Assembly (NCBI GenBank): GCA_007128275.1
Contig: SKXR01000133.1
Span: 1 to 20,585 of the forward strand
Length of the DNA stretch: 20,585 nt
DNA from: Kiritimatiellia bacterium
GTDB lineage: Bacteria; Verrucomicrobiota; Kiritimatiellia; SLAD01
Direction of reading: 5' to 3'
Position 1 is the first letter of the stretch, and the number at the start of each line of letters is the position of its first letter. Below the pieces are notes generated by a model, which saw nothing but the letters and a program-made list of their open reading frames with translations, ran no database searches and was not told where the DNA came from. The translations under genes and the position numbers were made by a program. Positions 1 through 8,828 of this stretch are shown here, in pieces.

Positions 1-1129
1 AGGGCAGAAAATTCTTCTTTCGCAGTTTTTCAGGCAGGTAGGTGTCCAACACGAAGTTCAGACCATATTTGGCAAAGGCCTGTTGCTCAATACGCACGCC
101 CATCTTCAGCATCTGATTCAACGCCTTCTGCCATTCTTTATGATGCTGAATGAACGGGTCGTTCTTCAACGCGTCCTTCGCCCGCTTGATGTCCACGTCT
201 TCCAAAGGATGCGTGGTGTCTTCCAACTTGTAGTCGATGATGTCCTGCGGGGTCACCCCGAGAAACTGCACGGTCGGCACACAGAAATAACGGTTGATAT
301 GCGCGGCTTGTCCCGACCCCACCTTCAGGGTTCGATAGATATTGCAGTAGCCGTATGGATCGCCGTCGGTAAAGGCCAACACAGGCAGCTTCAGATCGTC
401 CGCCACGCGGCGAATGAACCGGCGGCAGGCCCGGGTCGGCACGCCGCTCATCGACACGAGAATGCAATTCGCCCTCTCGAAATAGCGGTGATGCACCAAG
501 CGCTGAAACAGCGACGAGGTTTCCACGGCCAGCAGAAATTTCGCCTTGGACTGGAACCGCAGATGCTCCACACGCGAAGGCACGCTCCACGCGCCCGACC
601 CGAGTTTCATGCAGTCAATTTTGATGTCCTTCCCCGTGGACGGATCCTTGTCGATGACCATGATCGGCCCGCATACATCCCCGCCGCGTTCCTCGGGGAT
701 GTAGCCGAGCTGCTCCCGGTTAATCGCGAGCATGGCTTCGATATCATCCAGCAGGCTGTCGCTTTCCGGCTGTTCATCGAAGCGACATTCGCCCCAACTC
801 TTGCTGTTGTAGTATACTTCGCGCTTCCCTGCGATGTCGTCCCGATCGAGCAAATCATTCTTGGTCGTCGCCAGCAAACGCATGGATTGGGCGAACGCTT
901 TGACGGTGTTGTACGAAAGGGTGCGGGTCGATTCTTTGCCGAGAATTTCGAAATGTCCGCGCTTCACATCGTATTTCACGTTCGCAAGCGAACGAATCGG
1001 AAAACGCATTTCCGGTTTCTTTTTCTTTTTTGTGATGTCCTGATGGATCCGTTCAGCCACCTCGACAATCTTTCTGGACGCTTCCTTCCGAGAAACCACC
1101 TCCGGACCTGTTCCTGTCTTCTTGGCCAT
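1..1129 (-). CDS. top6A: DNA topoisomerase VI subunit A (Spo11-like), 3' end cut by window edge
   Basis: Catalytic subunit of the type IIB topoisomerase, an A2B2 enzyme that passes one duplex through a transient double-strand break. About 376 residues are visible from the ATG at 1129 with no stop, so the last few codons lie outside. The winged-helix part carries REVYYNSKSW near residues 102-111, with the tandem tyrosines expected to include the nucleophile. The Toprim domain has the acidic VETSSLF segment near residue 200 and DGDPYG near 254-259, the Mg2+-binding signature shared with Spo11. The C-terminal YLPEKL resembles the end of archaeal homologues, so the protein is probably nearly complete. 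AGAAGG lies 9 bases before the ATG. It follows the B subunit gene by 54 bases on the same strand, as expected for an operon. The family is mostly archaeal and plant, and sporadic in bacteria. The gene call is firm; the organism is inferred. Confidence 0.95.
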   Translation of the reverse strand, partial: MAKKTGTGPEVVSRKEASRKIVEVAERIHQDITKKKKKPEMRFPIRSLANVKYDVKRGHFEILGKESTRTLSYNTVKAFAQSMRLLATTKNDLLDRDDIAGKREVYYNSKSWGECRFDEQPESDSLLDDIEAMLAINREQLGYIPEERGGDVCGPIMVIDKDPSTGKDIKIDCMKLGSGAWSVPSRVEHLRFQSKAKFLLAVETSSLFQRLVHHRYFERANCILVSMSGVPTRACRRFIRRVADDLKLPVLAFTDGDPYGYCNIYRTLKVGSGQAAHINRYFCVPTVQFLGVTPQDIIDYKLEDTTHPLEDVDIKRAKDALKNDPFIQHHKEWQKALNQMLKMGVRIEQQAFAKYGLNFVLDTYLPEKLRKKNFLP

Positions 1130-1183
1130 ATCGCTATACCTTCTCTTTCAACACCATGCTCCACAGAGATGGGCGCGTCCCGC

Positions 1184-2875
1184 TCACACTTCCAGATGTG
1201 TACGCTCCAGCATTTCTTTCAAGTCTTTCTCGACGCGCTCTTTCTGCTTGTCGTTGAACTGCAAGACGTCCTTCAAGCCCAACGCCAGATGCGGAATGTA
1301 CTTTTCGATGTACCCTTTCTTGCGCTCCGCCTCGGCGGCGCGTTTACGCTTGTTTAAATAGACCGAAAGCCGCCGCCCGCATTCCTGCAAGGCAAAGGTA
1401 AGTTCCCGGATGATCTCCTGGTAATGGGCGATGGCTTCCTTGCTTTCGCTGGTGAACGGCACCCAGACACTGGCCATGTGCGCCATGATGACCATCGGTC
1501 CCAGCGGCAATGACCCTTTCGGCTGCGACAACCCATAGGATTTCCAGTTCACGCCGCCGACCGCTTTGGTGATGGCGCAACCGCCCCCCATGTACAGCAA
1601 GGGCACCCGGTTGGCAAAGCGCATCACGCGAATCGGGTCGTCGCCCGCGAGGTCTTCGTTGTCGCCGGGCTTCGCATACGCCAACCCGACCTCCACCTGA
1701 AACGGATTCCCGCGATAGACCGTTGGTTCACGCGTTACCGCCGTGTAAAAATCGGCCACAATCTCCTTTTGCAGCCCCGCAATGATTTGCTCCTCGCCGA
1801 TCGGCGACAAACAATCCGTCGGCGGTCGCATGAGCTTCACGGTGTTGATGGCTTTGAACAACGCTTCGCTTTCCTGATGCGCAATCCGGCTGGGATTGGC
1901 GCGCGCGCTTAACCCCGCCGTCTCGCAGATATAGTGTGCCGCCTTGTCGCTGACACGGGAAAAGTCTTGGGTCAACGCCTGCTTCAAGGTGCGGGCGGGC
2001 GAATCCTTCAACATCTGGATAAGAATACCGAGCTCTACACCGTGCGGATGCGGTTTGATTTCACGGCTGGGCGGCGGCAGCGTTTTTACGGCGCGCTCGT
2101 AGGTGGTCCACGGTTCATCTTCGGGGATCAATTCCACCTGCCCATTATCATTTCCGTTGTTGTTCTTCTTCTGCAACACGACCCGGTAATGGAGTTGCAG
2201 GTGCGGGTTGACGATCGCACATTGCTTGAGAAACTCGTCGACCGACAGCCGCCCCCGAACGTATGTGGCCTCCATTTCGATGGAAACGCAGGTTCCGTGC
2301 GAATAGGTCTTCGGCTCCGCATGCGGATCATCCGAATAATAAGAAGGTCTCCATTCCAGCTCCACGTCCTCCAAGATCACCGGTTTATTGGCTTTGGTAT
2401 CGATCTGGACGGCAATCCGATGTGCCGACTTTTGGGCCTTCGTTTTGGAGTGAATACGCGTCGCCTGACCGGTGGTCAACTGTCCGTACATCCCCGCCGC
2501 ACTGATGCCGATGCCTTGCTGGCCGCGGGACATGCGCAACCGATGAAACTTGGATCCATACAACAGTTTGGCAAAAATACGGGGGACCTGAGCCCGCACC
2601 ACCCCGGGTCCATTGTCCGTCACACTGACCCGAAACCGGCTCTCGCCTATTTGCCGCAATTCCACACTGATTTCCGGCAGGATCCCCGCTTCCTCGCACG
2701 CATCAAGGGAGTTGTCCACCGCCTCTTTGACCGTGGTCAAAAGGGCTTTTCGCGGGCTGTCGAAGCCCAGCAGGTGCCGGTTTTTCAAAAAGAATTCGGA
2801 AACGGAGATATCGCGTTGTCGCGCGCCCATACTTTCCGCTGTCTCCAACCGTGCCGTTTTTTTCTTCGTCGCCAT
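1184..2875 (-). CDS. top6B: DNA topoisomerase VI subunit B (GHKL ATPase)
   Basis: ATP-driven clamp subunit of topoisomerase VI. From the ATG at 2875 it is 563 residues. The GHKL (Bergerat) fold is intact: EAVDNSLDAC at about residues 51-60 (N box), DNGPG at about 87-91, and GQQGIGISAAG at about 118-128 (ATP lid). The SHGT motif, an H2TH-like stretch (TLKQALTQDFSRVSDKAAHY) and a transducer domain with PFTSESKEAI, which holds the switch lysine, follow. A short Asn/Gly-rich segment (KKNNNGNDNG) precedes the H2TH-like region. An in-frame TTG at 2893 would add six residues, but GGAG sits 7 bases before the ATG, so I chose 2875. The upstream AEC permease is divergent. The B-then-A order and 54-base spacing suggest co-transcription with top6A. 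Confidence 0.95.
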   Translation of the reverse strand: MATKKKTARLETAESMGARQRDISVSEFFLKNRHLLGFDSPRKALLTTVKEAVDNSLDACEEAGILPEISVELRQIGESRFRVSVTDNGPGVVRAQVPRIFAKLLYGSKFHRLRMSRGQQGIGISAAGMYGQLTTGQATRIHSKTKAQKSAHRIAVQIDTKANKPVILEDVELEWRPSYYSDDPHAEPKTYSHGTCVSIEMEATYVRGRLSVDEFLKQCAIVNPHLQLHYRVVLQKKNNNGNDNGQVELIPEDEPWTTYERAVKTLPPPSREIKPHPHGVELGILIQMLKDSPARTLKQALTQDFSRVSDKAAHYICETAGLSARANPSRIAHQESEALFKAINTVKLMRPPTDCLSPIGEEQIIAGLQKEIVADFYTAVTREPTVYRGNPFQVEVGLAYAKPGDNEDLAGDDPIRVMRFANRVPLLYMGGGCAITKAVGGVNWKSYGLSQPKGSLPLGPMVIMAHMASVWVPFTSESKEAIAHYQEIIRELTFALQECGRRLSVYLNKRKRAAEAERKKGYIEKYIPHLALGLKDVLQFNDKQKERVEKDLKEMLERTHLEV

Positions 2876-3019
2876 AATCGCTCCGCTAACCAATGAGGGT
2901 GCACATTAACGAGGCGCGCGGCGGGGCGCAAGGATGCAATTGAAGAACGCTTCCGATCGGCGCGGCAAATCGAACAAGACAAGCAGTTCATATATGTTCT
3001 ATCATGGGCGCCGACTTGT

Positions 3020-3033
3020 CAGCCGCACGGCTG
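3020..3033 (+). promoter_or_regulatory. GC-rich hairpin directly before the permease ribosome binding site
   Basis: CAGCCG and CGGCTG form a perfect inverted repeat around two bases; in RNA this would be a five-pair stem with a four-base loop. It touches the Shine-Dalgarno stretch GGCGGAGA (3034-3041) of the AEC permease. A weak promoter-like pair lies upstream (AAGACA at 2976-2981 and TATCAT at 3000-3005, 18 bases apart), so the hairpin could sit in the 5' leader. A regulatory role is inferred from position only; a six-base repeat can arise by chance. Confidence 0.25.
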
Positions 3034-3044
3034 GCGGAGAAACC

Positions 3045-3983
3045 ATGACGTTTGCTCTACAAATATTGTGTGTCTTCGGCTTGATCGCCTGCGGCTTCTA
3101 TGCCCGCAGACGCGGGATTGTCTCGGGCCAAGGTACGGGCGAATTGGCCCGCCTGACGACGGACATCATCTATCCGGCGCTGATCTTTGTTTCGGTCACC
3201 CGCCTTTCCGCCGATGACCTCATCGGCAACGCGCTTCTGCCCGTGCTGGTCATGGGCATTGCGTTGGTCGGTTTCGCGTTGGGGCTCATTGCCGTACGCT
3301 TTCTCGGACGGGTCTCGCCGGACACAGCACGCGCGTTTCTGTTTCATTGCCTGATGAACAATTACCTGTTTCTTCCGCTCCCCCTCGTGCTCTTCCTATA
3401 CGGGGAACGAGGCGTGGCGCTGCTGGTGTATTCCTCGCTCGGCTACGAGTTGGTTCTCTGGACCGTGGGCGTCCTTTTGTTCACCAAAGGCGCCACCGTA
3501 ACGCATCGCATGCGGCAATTACTGAGTCCGCCTTTCGTAACACTGCTGGCAAGCCTGGGGCTGGTGTTCCTCCGAGACAAGACCGGCTTCGAACTGCGCG
3601 GGGTGTTGGCGCCATTGGCCGAATCGTTCGTCTTTATAGCGCAAATGTTGGGCCAAGCCACCGTCGCCATGTCCGTGATCGTGGCCGGAAGTCGCTTTGC
3701 CGTCCTGAAACGGCAAACCATGCTGGGATGGCGGGTCTGGCTGGTCAGCGTCATCCGCCTGGTGTTGGTGCCGCTGATTCTTCTTCCGCTGCTGCACCTG
3801 GTTCCGCTCGATCCCATGACCCGCGGCATCCTCTTCATCATCGCCGTGATGCCGTCCGCAATGGTCAGCATCATCTTCAGCGAACGGTACGGCGGGGACA
3901 GTGAATTCATTGCGGGCGGCCTCCTGCTCACGCACCTTTGGGCGCTGATCACCGTACCGCTGTTCCTCGCGTTCGTGCTATAG
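3045..3983 (+). CDS. AEC-family permease (auxin efflux carrier / malate permease-like)
   Basis: Integral membrane transporter of about 312 residues, the usual AEC length, dominated by about ten hydrophobic segments. Family features include the amino-terminal repeat with a cytosolic RRRGIVS after the first helix, LTTDIIYPALIF in the second helix, HCLMNNYLFLPLPLVLFLYGERG mid-protein (shown as a landmark for the crossover region), and the carboxy-terminal repeat ending MPSAMVSIIFSERYGGD. AEC proteins carry carboxylates, amino acids or other organic anions; the substrate cannot be read from sequence. The open frame extends upstream to 2934, but the ATG at 3045 has GGAG 7 bases before it and starts right at the first membrane helix, so I use that. 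It is divergent from top6B and convergent with the next lipoprotein, overlapping it by six bases. Confidence 0.88.
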   Translation: MTFALQILCVFGLIACGFYARRRGIVSGQGTGELARLTTDIIYPALIFVSVTRLSADDLIGNALLPVLVMGIALVGFALGLIAVRFLGRVSPDTARAFLFHCLMNNYLFLPLPLVLFLYGERGVALLVYSSLGYELVLWTVGVLLFTKGATVTHRMRQLLSPPFVTLLASLGLVFLRDKTGFELRGVLAPLAESFVFIAQMLGQATVAMSVIVAGSRFAVLKRQTMLGWRVWLVSVIRLVLVPLILLPLLHLVPLDPMTRGILFIIAVMPSAMVSIIFSERYGGDSEFIAGGLLLTHLWALITVPLFLAFVL

Positions 3984-4739
3984 CCGTTTGATCTCCACCA
4001 GATTCTTCTCGGAACGCAGATCGACGGTCACGCGTAGTCGCCCCATATACGATTCCGACTGAACCACCCGTTCCTCTTCAGGCTCGAAGACAAACCGTGC
4101 ATACATATCCCATTCGACCGGATTCCACCGAACGTCGTTCCCCTTCAATTGAAATACATAGGTGTAGGCCACGCCCTCTTCCACCTCTTCCCGGGCATAC
4201 GGGACCCCAAAGAAATCGATGATTTCTTCCCGGACAGGGATATTGACCTTGTGCTCTTCCCAACTCCAACCGGTCGCGTGCTGAAGGCGTTCAATGGACC
4301 CGTCCTTCATCGGGCGAAACACTTCTTCAAAGTTTTCCTCCGTCAACACGATGGCAAAGCGAGCCGGCGCTTGGTATTCATGCAGGCGATCGTCCTCATT
4401 GAAATGGGCGAGCAGGATTATATCGTACTCGCCCCCCTCGTCGTCCGCGGGGTCGGCGTAGTGCTTGACGAAATGATAGGTTTCCGTGGTGGATCGACCC
4501 GACGAGAGGGTCTCCGTCGCCGGCAAACCGGACAGCCAACCGAGATCGTCCGGCTTTAACACGGGCTCCAGAGCCACAATCGTGGGCAGGTCACGGTCCT
4601 CGATGCGGTAATAATCCGGGAACGCCGACATCTGATTGCGAAACTGGTTCAGTCGCCAATAGACACAACCGGTATTGCTCAAGAGTATCCCGGCGCCCAA
4701 GAGCATCAAGGTTATGGTTCGCGCTAATCGATTGTTCAT
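3978..4739 (-). CDS. Predicted lipoprotein of unknown function
   Basis: A 253-residue protein I do not recognise. Residues 1-25 look like a lipoprotein signal: basic MNNRLAR, a hydrophobic stretch, then SNTGC with Cys25 as the likely lipidated residue. The lipobox is loose, with Asn rather than Leu at -3, so a plain membrane anchor is possible. The mature part is acidic, aromatic-rich and beta-looking, with no membrane segment or catalytic motif I can name, and ends in alternating hydrophobic strands (LRVTVDLRSEKNLVEIKRL). A G-rich GGTGGGGGA lies just before the ATG. It is divergent from recD2 (89-base spacer) and tail to tail with the AEC permease, which does not imply shared function. Location at the inner or outer membrane is inferred. 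Confidence 0.8.
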   Translation of the reverse strand: MNNRLARTITLMLLGAGILLSNTGCVYWRLNQFRNQMSAFPDYYRIEDRDLPTIVALEPVLKPDDLGWLSGLPATETLSSGRSTTETYHFVKHYADPADDEGGEYDIILLAHFNEDDRLHEYQAPARFAIVLTEENFEEVFRPMKDGSIERLQHATGWSWEEHKVNIPVREEIIDFFGVPYAREEVEEGVAYTYVFQLKGNDVRWNPVEWDMYARFVFEPEEERVVQSESYMGRLRVTVDLRSEKNLVEIKRL

Positions 4740-4775
4740 GATTCCCCCACCAGCCAGGCATTTTGCGTATCGGGG

Positions 4776-4809
4776 GTATGTAAAGCAAGCGACAACATAC
4801 AGTTGCTTT
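4776..4809. repeat. Two interleaved inverted repeats in the divergent spacer before recD2
   Basis: GTATGT (4776-4781) pairs with ACATAC (4795-4800), and AAAGCAA (4782-4788) pairs with TTGCTTT (4803-4809). The arms alternate in the order A, B, A', B', so the two stems cannot form together as simple hairpins. The array lies 19 bases before the recD2 start and inside the 89-base spacer shared with the divergent lipoprotein. It may be a pair of overlapping protein-binding dyads or alternative leader hairpins. Loops of zero and two bases make a pseudoknot sterically unlikely. Confidence 0.35.
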
Positions 4810-4828
4810 TCGCGTCGCCGCCATTACC

Positions 4829-7054
<2,226 letters not shown>

Positions 7055-7135
7055 CCGCCCCCCCGGAGTAACGGGCTCAGAGCTCTCCCCGCATCGCACT
7101 TGACGGCGCCGCGTCTGCTCGACCAATCTCCTTGC

Positions 7136-8032
7136 ATGGAACAGATATCGGAACAGCATAATGCGCGGCGAGTCGCTATCGTCACCGTTACGCATATGTG
7201 GAATCCGCTCATCGCCGACGAACACGCGAAACGCCGCAGGGAGGCGGCTTCTTTTGGCGACGTGCATCTGGCTTTTCACCACTATAATCATCCGCCTCCG
7301 CAAGAGGAGAACATGGAGGTCATCACGCGAGCCGAAACGGCACAACCGGGATATCCCGTCCCGCCCATCCCTATCCAGCGCGGGGGACATGTTCTTCTCT
7401 TGTTCATGGAATTCGTCCGCCGGCGACCCAACTATGACTATTACTGGCTAATCGAATTCGATGTACGTTTCAGTGGGTCATGGGACCATTTCCTCGAAGC
7501 TTTTTACTCGGTTGATACCGACTTGCTGGCCCCCCAGATTCGGCATCACCATCAACAACCCCAATGGCCTTGGTGGTCGACCTTGTCCACGCCGTCAGAA
7601 CGGGTGCCTGACGAGCATCGATTGCGTTGCCTGGCCGTCATCTGTCGATTCTCCAAGCGGGCTCTTGAGCATATCCACGAAGCCTCCCTCTGCGGGTGGA
7701 ACGGACACGCGGAAGTACTCCTCCCCACACTGCTGAATGAACGCGGCTTTTCCATCAGCGATATCGGGGGACATGGACCGTTCACACCCGATGCGTTACG
7801 TGGAAGATTCTATCGCGACGGGCCGGATCGCGCACGCGGATTGAACCGACACAGCAGCATTCGCACCATTCCGCCTCGCCTGTCCTGCGGTCGCGCACGG
7901 GATTGCCTGTACCATCCGGTTAAGCCCTTCCGACAATGGTGCAGAGGCCGGCTGAAATGGGCAGTGACCGTGCTGCTCCGCTCGCGGATTCTAAGCCCCT
8001 TACTGCGGCTGATCCGTCGGTTGTGCCGTTGA
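7136..8032 (+). CDS. Glycosyltransferase-like protein, family uncertain
   Basis: A 298-residue protein from the ATG at 7136; a TTG at 7100 would add 12 residues, and neither start has a good ribosome site. The N-terminus begins with a beta-strand (RRVAIVTVTHMW), as in GT-A fold enzymes. The core YYWLIEFDVRFSGSW has Glu107 and Asp109 spaced like a metal-binding EXD/DXD site. A later NGHAEVLLPTLLNERGF followed by DIGG resembles the acceptor-side segment of some poorly described glycosyltransferases. The C-terminus is strongly basic (RIRRLC-like Arg repeats), which may favour membrane contact. I infer a sugar-transfer role; donor and acceptor are unknown. It follows recD2 by 81 bases, and its 3' end overlaps the convergent methyltransferase by 33 bases. 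Confidence 0.7.
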   Translation: MEQISEQHNARRVAIVTVTHMWNPLIADEHAKRRREAASFGDVHLAFHHYNHPPPQEENMEVITRAETAQPGYPVPPIPIQRGGHVLLLFMEFVRRRPNYDYYWLIEFDVRFSGSWDHFLEAFYSVDTDLLAPQIRHHHQQPQWPWWSTLSTPSERVPDEHRLRCLAVICRFSKRALEHIHEASLCGWNGHAEVLLPTLLNERGFSISDIGGHGPFTPDALRGRFYRDGPDRARGLNRHSSIRTIPPRLSCGRARDCLYHPVKPFRQWCRGRLKWAVTVLLRSRILSPLLRLIRRLCR

Positions 8033-8764
8033 TTTCCTTCCTTCCATCGTGAGTGTCTCCATACGAAGAAGACCTTCCGGCAAACGGCTCTCGTACTCCA
8101 GGTTTCTGAATGGCTCGTGCTCGCTTTCGCAAAGCGAACACCGCGTGACGTCCCTGAATCCGGCCTTTTCCATCGCCGCGCGCAACGTCTTCTCGTCGTA
8201 GATGAAGCAATGTCCCCATCGCCGCATATGATTGTTGATGATGAACACATCTTCGCAATAGGGCGCATCGGGCAGATACCTGTCCGTCATCCATTGAATG
8301 TACTCATTTTCTTGTTGGGATCTCTCGCCCCCATACAACCCGAGCAGAAACTCCAAATTGGGTGTAGATATGCGCACGCTCCCCCCATCCCGCAAGACGC
8401 GATGACACTCGCCCAACATGTACACACCTTCGCTGTAAGGGACATGTTCGATCATGTGCTCACTGAAAATGTAATCGAGCCAGTCATCCTCAAGAGGAAA
8501 GGGACGCGTGGCGTCCAAATGCAGAATCGTCTTCGCGCGGGGGTACAGATCGGAATTCAGCCAGCCTTCCAAAACATTGCGTCCGCACCCAATATGCAAC
8601 TTCCGCAGAGCGCCGGGCTTTGCATGGGCCGCAATGATCCGTCGATCTACAAGACCGAAACGTCTCTTGAAGGGATACCCTGTTCGCAACACGAGCCTTT
8701 TCGCCTCCAAGAGCAGAGGCGCAAAGCGATTCGGTGGCGGCGGACGTTTCGCGTTCATCTCCAT
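8000..8764 (-). CDS. SAM-dependent methyltransferase (type 11-like, class I)
   Basis: A 254-residue class I methyltransferase. Motif I is LHIGCGRN at about residues 56-63, followed by the ribose-binding-type acidic residue in NSDLYP and the motif II/III region LDATRPFPLEDDWLDYIFSEHMIEHV. VLRDGGSVRISTPN marks the strand after helix D. This layout matches the predicted SAM-methyltransferase group (COG4627-like) often found near polysaccharide genes. The basic, proline-rich first 20 residues precede the fold. ATG at 8764 has ATG alternatives nearby (8758) and no strong Shine-Dalgarno site. It lies 64 bases after the ATPase on the same strand and overlaps the convergent glycosyltransferase-like gene by 33 bases, so a link to sugar chemistry is only suggestive. 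The substrate is unknown. Confidence 0.85.
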   Translation of the reverse strand: MEMNAKRPPPPNRFAPLLLEAKRLVLRTGYPFKRRFGLVDRRIIAAHAKPGALRKLHIGCGRNVLEGWLNSDLYPRAKTILHLDATRPFPLEDDWLDYIFSEHMIEHVPYSEGVYMLGECHRVLRDGGSVRISTPNLEFLLGLYGGERSQQENEYIQWMTDRYLPDAPYCEDVFIINNHMRRWGHCFIYDEKTLRAAMEKAGFRDVTRCSLCESEHEPFRNLEYESRLPEGLLRMETLTMEGRKSTAQPTDQPQ

Positions 8765-8828
8765 TGTTAACCAAAGTCTTCACACCAGAAGGCCCGGGCA
8801 CAACCGACCGCAAAGACATCGGCCCCCA

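Noticed and set aside
83..1357. Long plus-strand open frame of 424 codons opposite top6A
   Set aside because: It lies antisense to a gene with clear TopVIA motifs, has no recognisable domain, and is His/Arg/Leu-rich as mirror frames in GC-rich DNA are.
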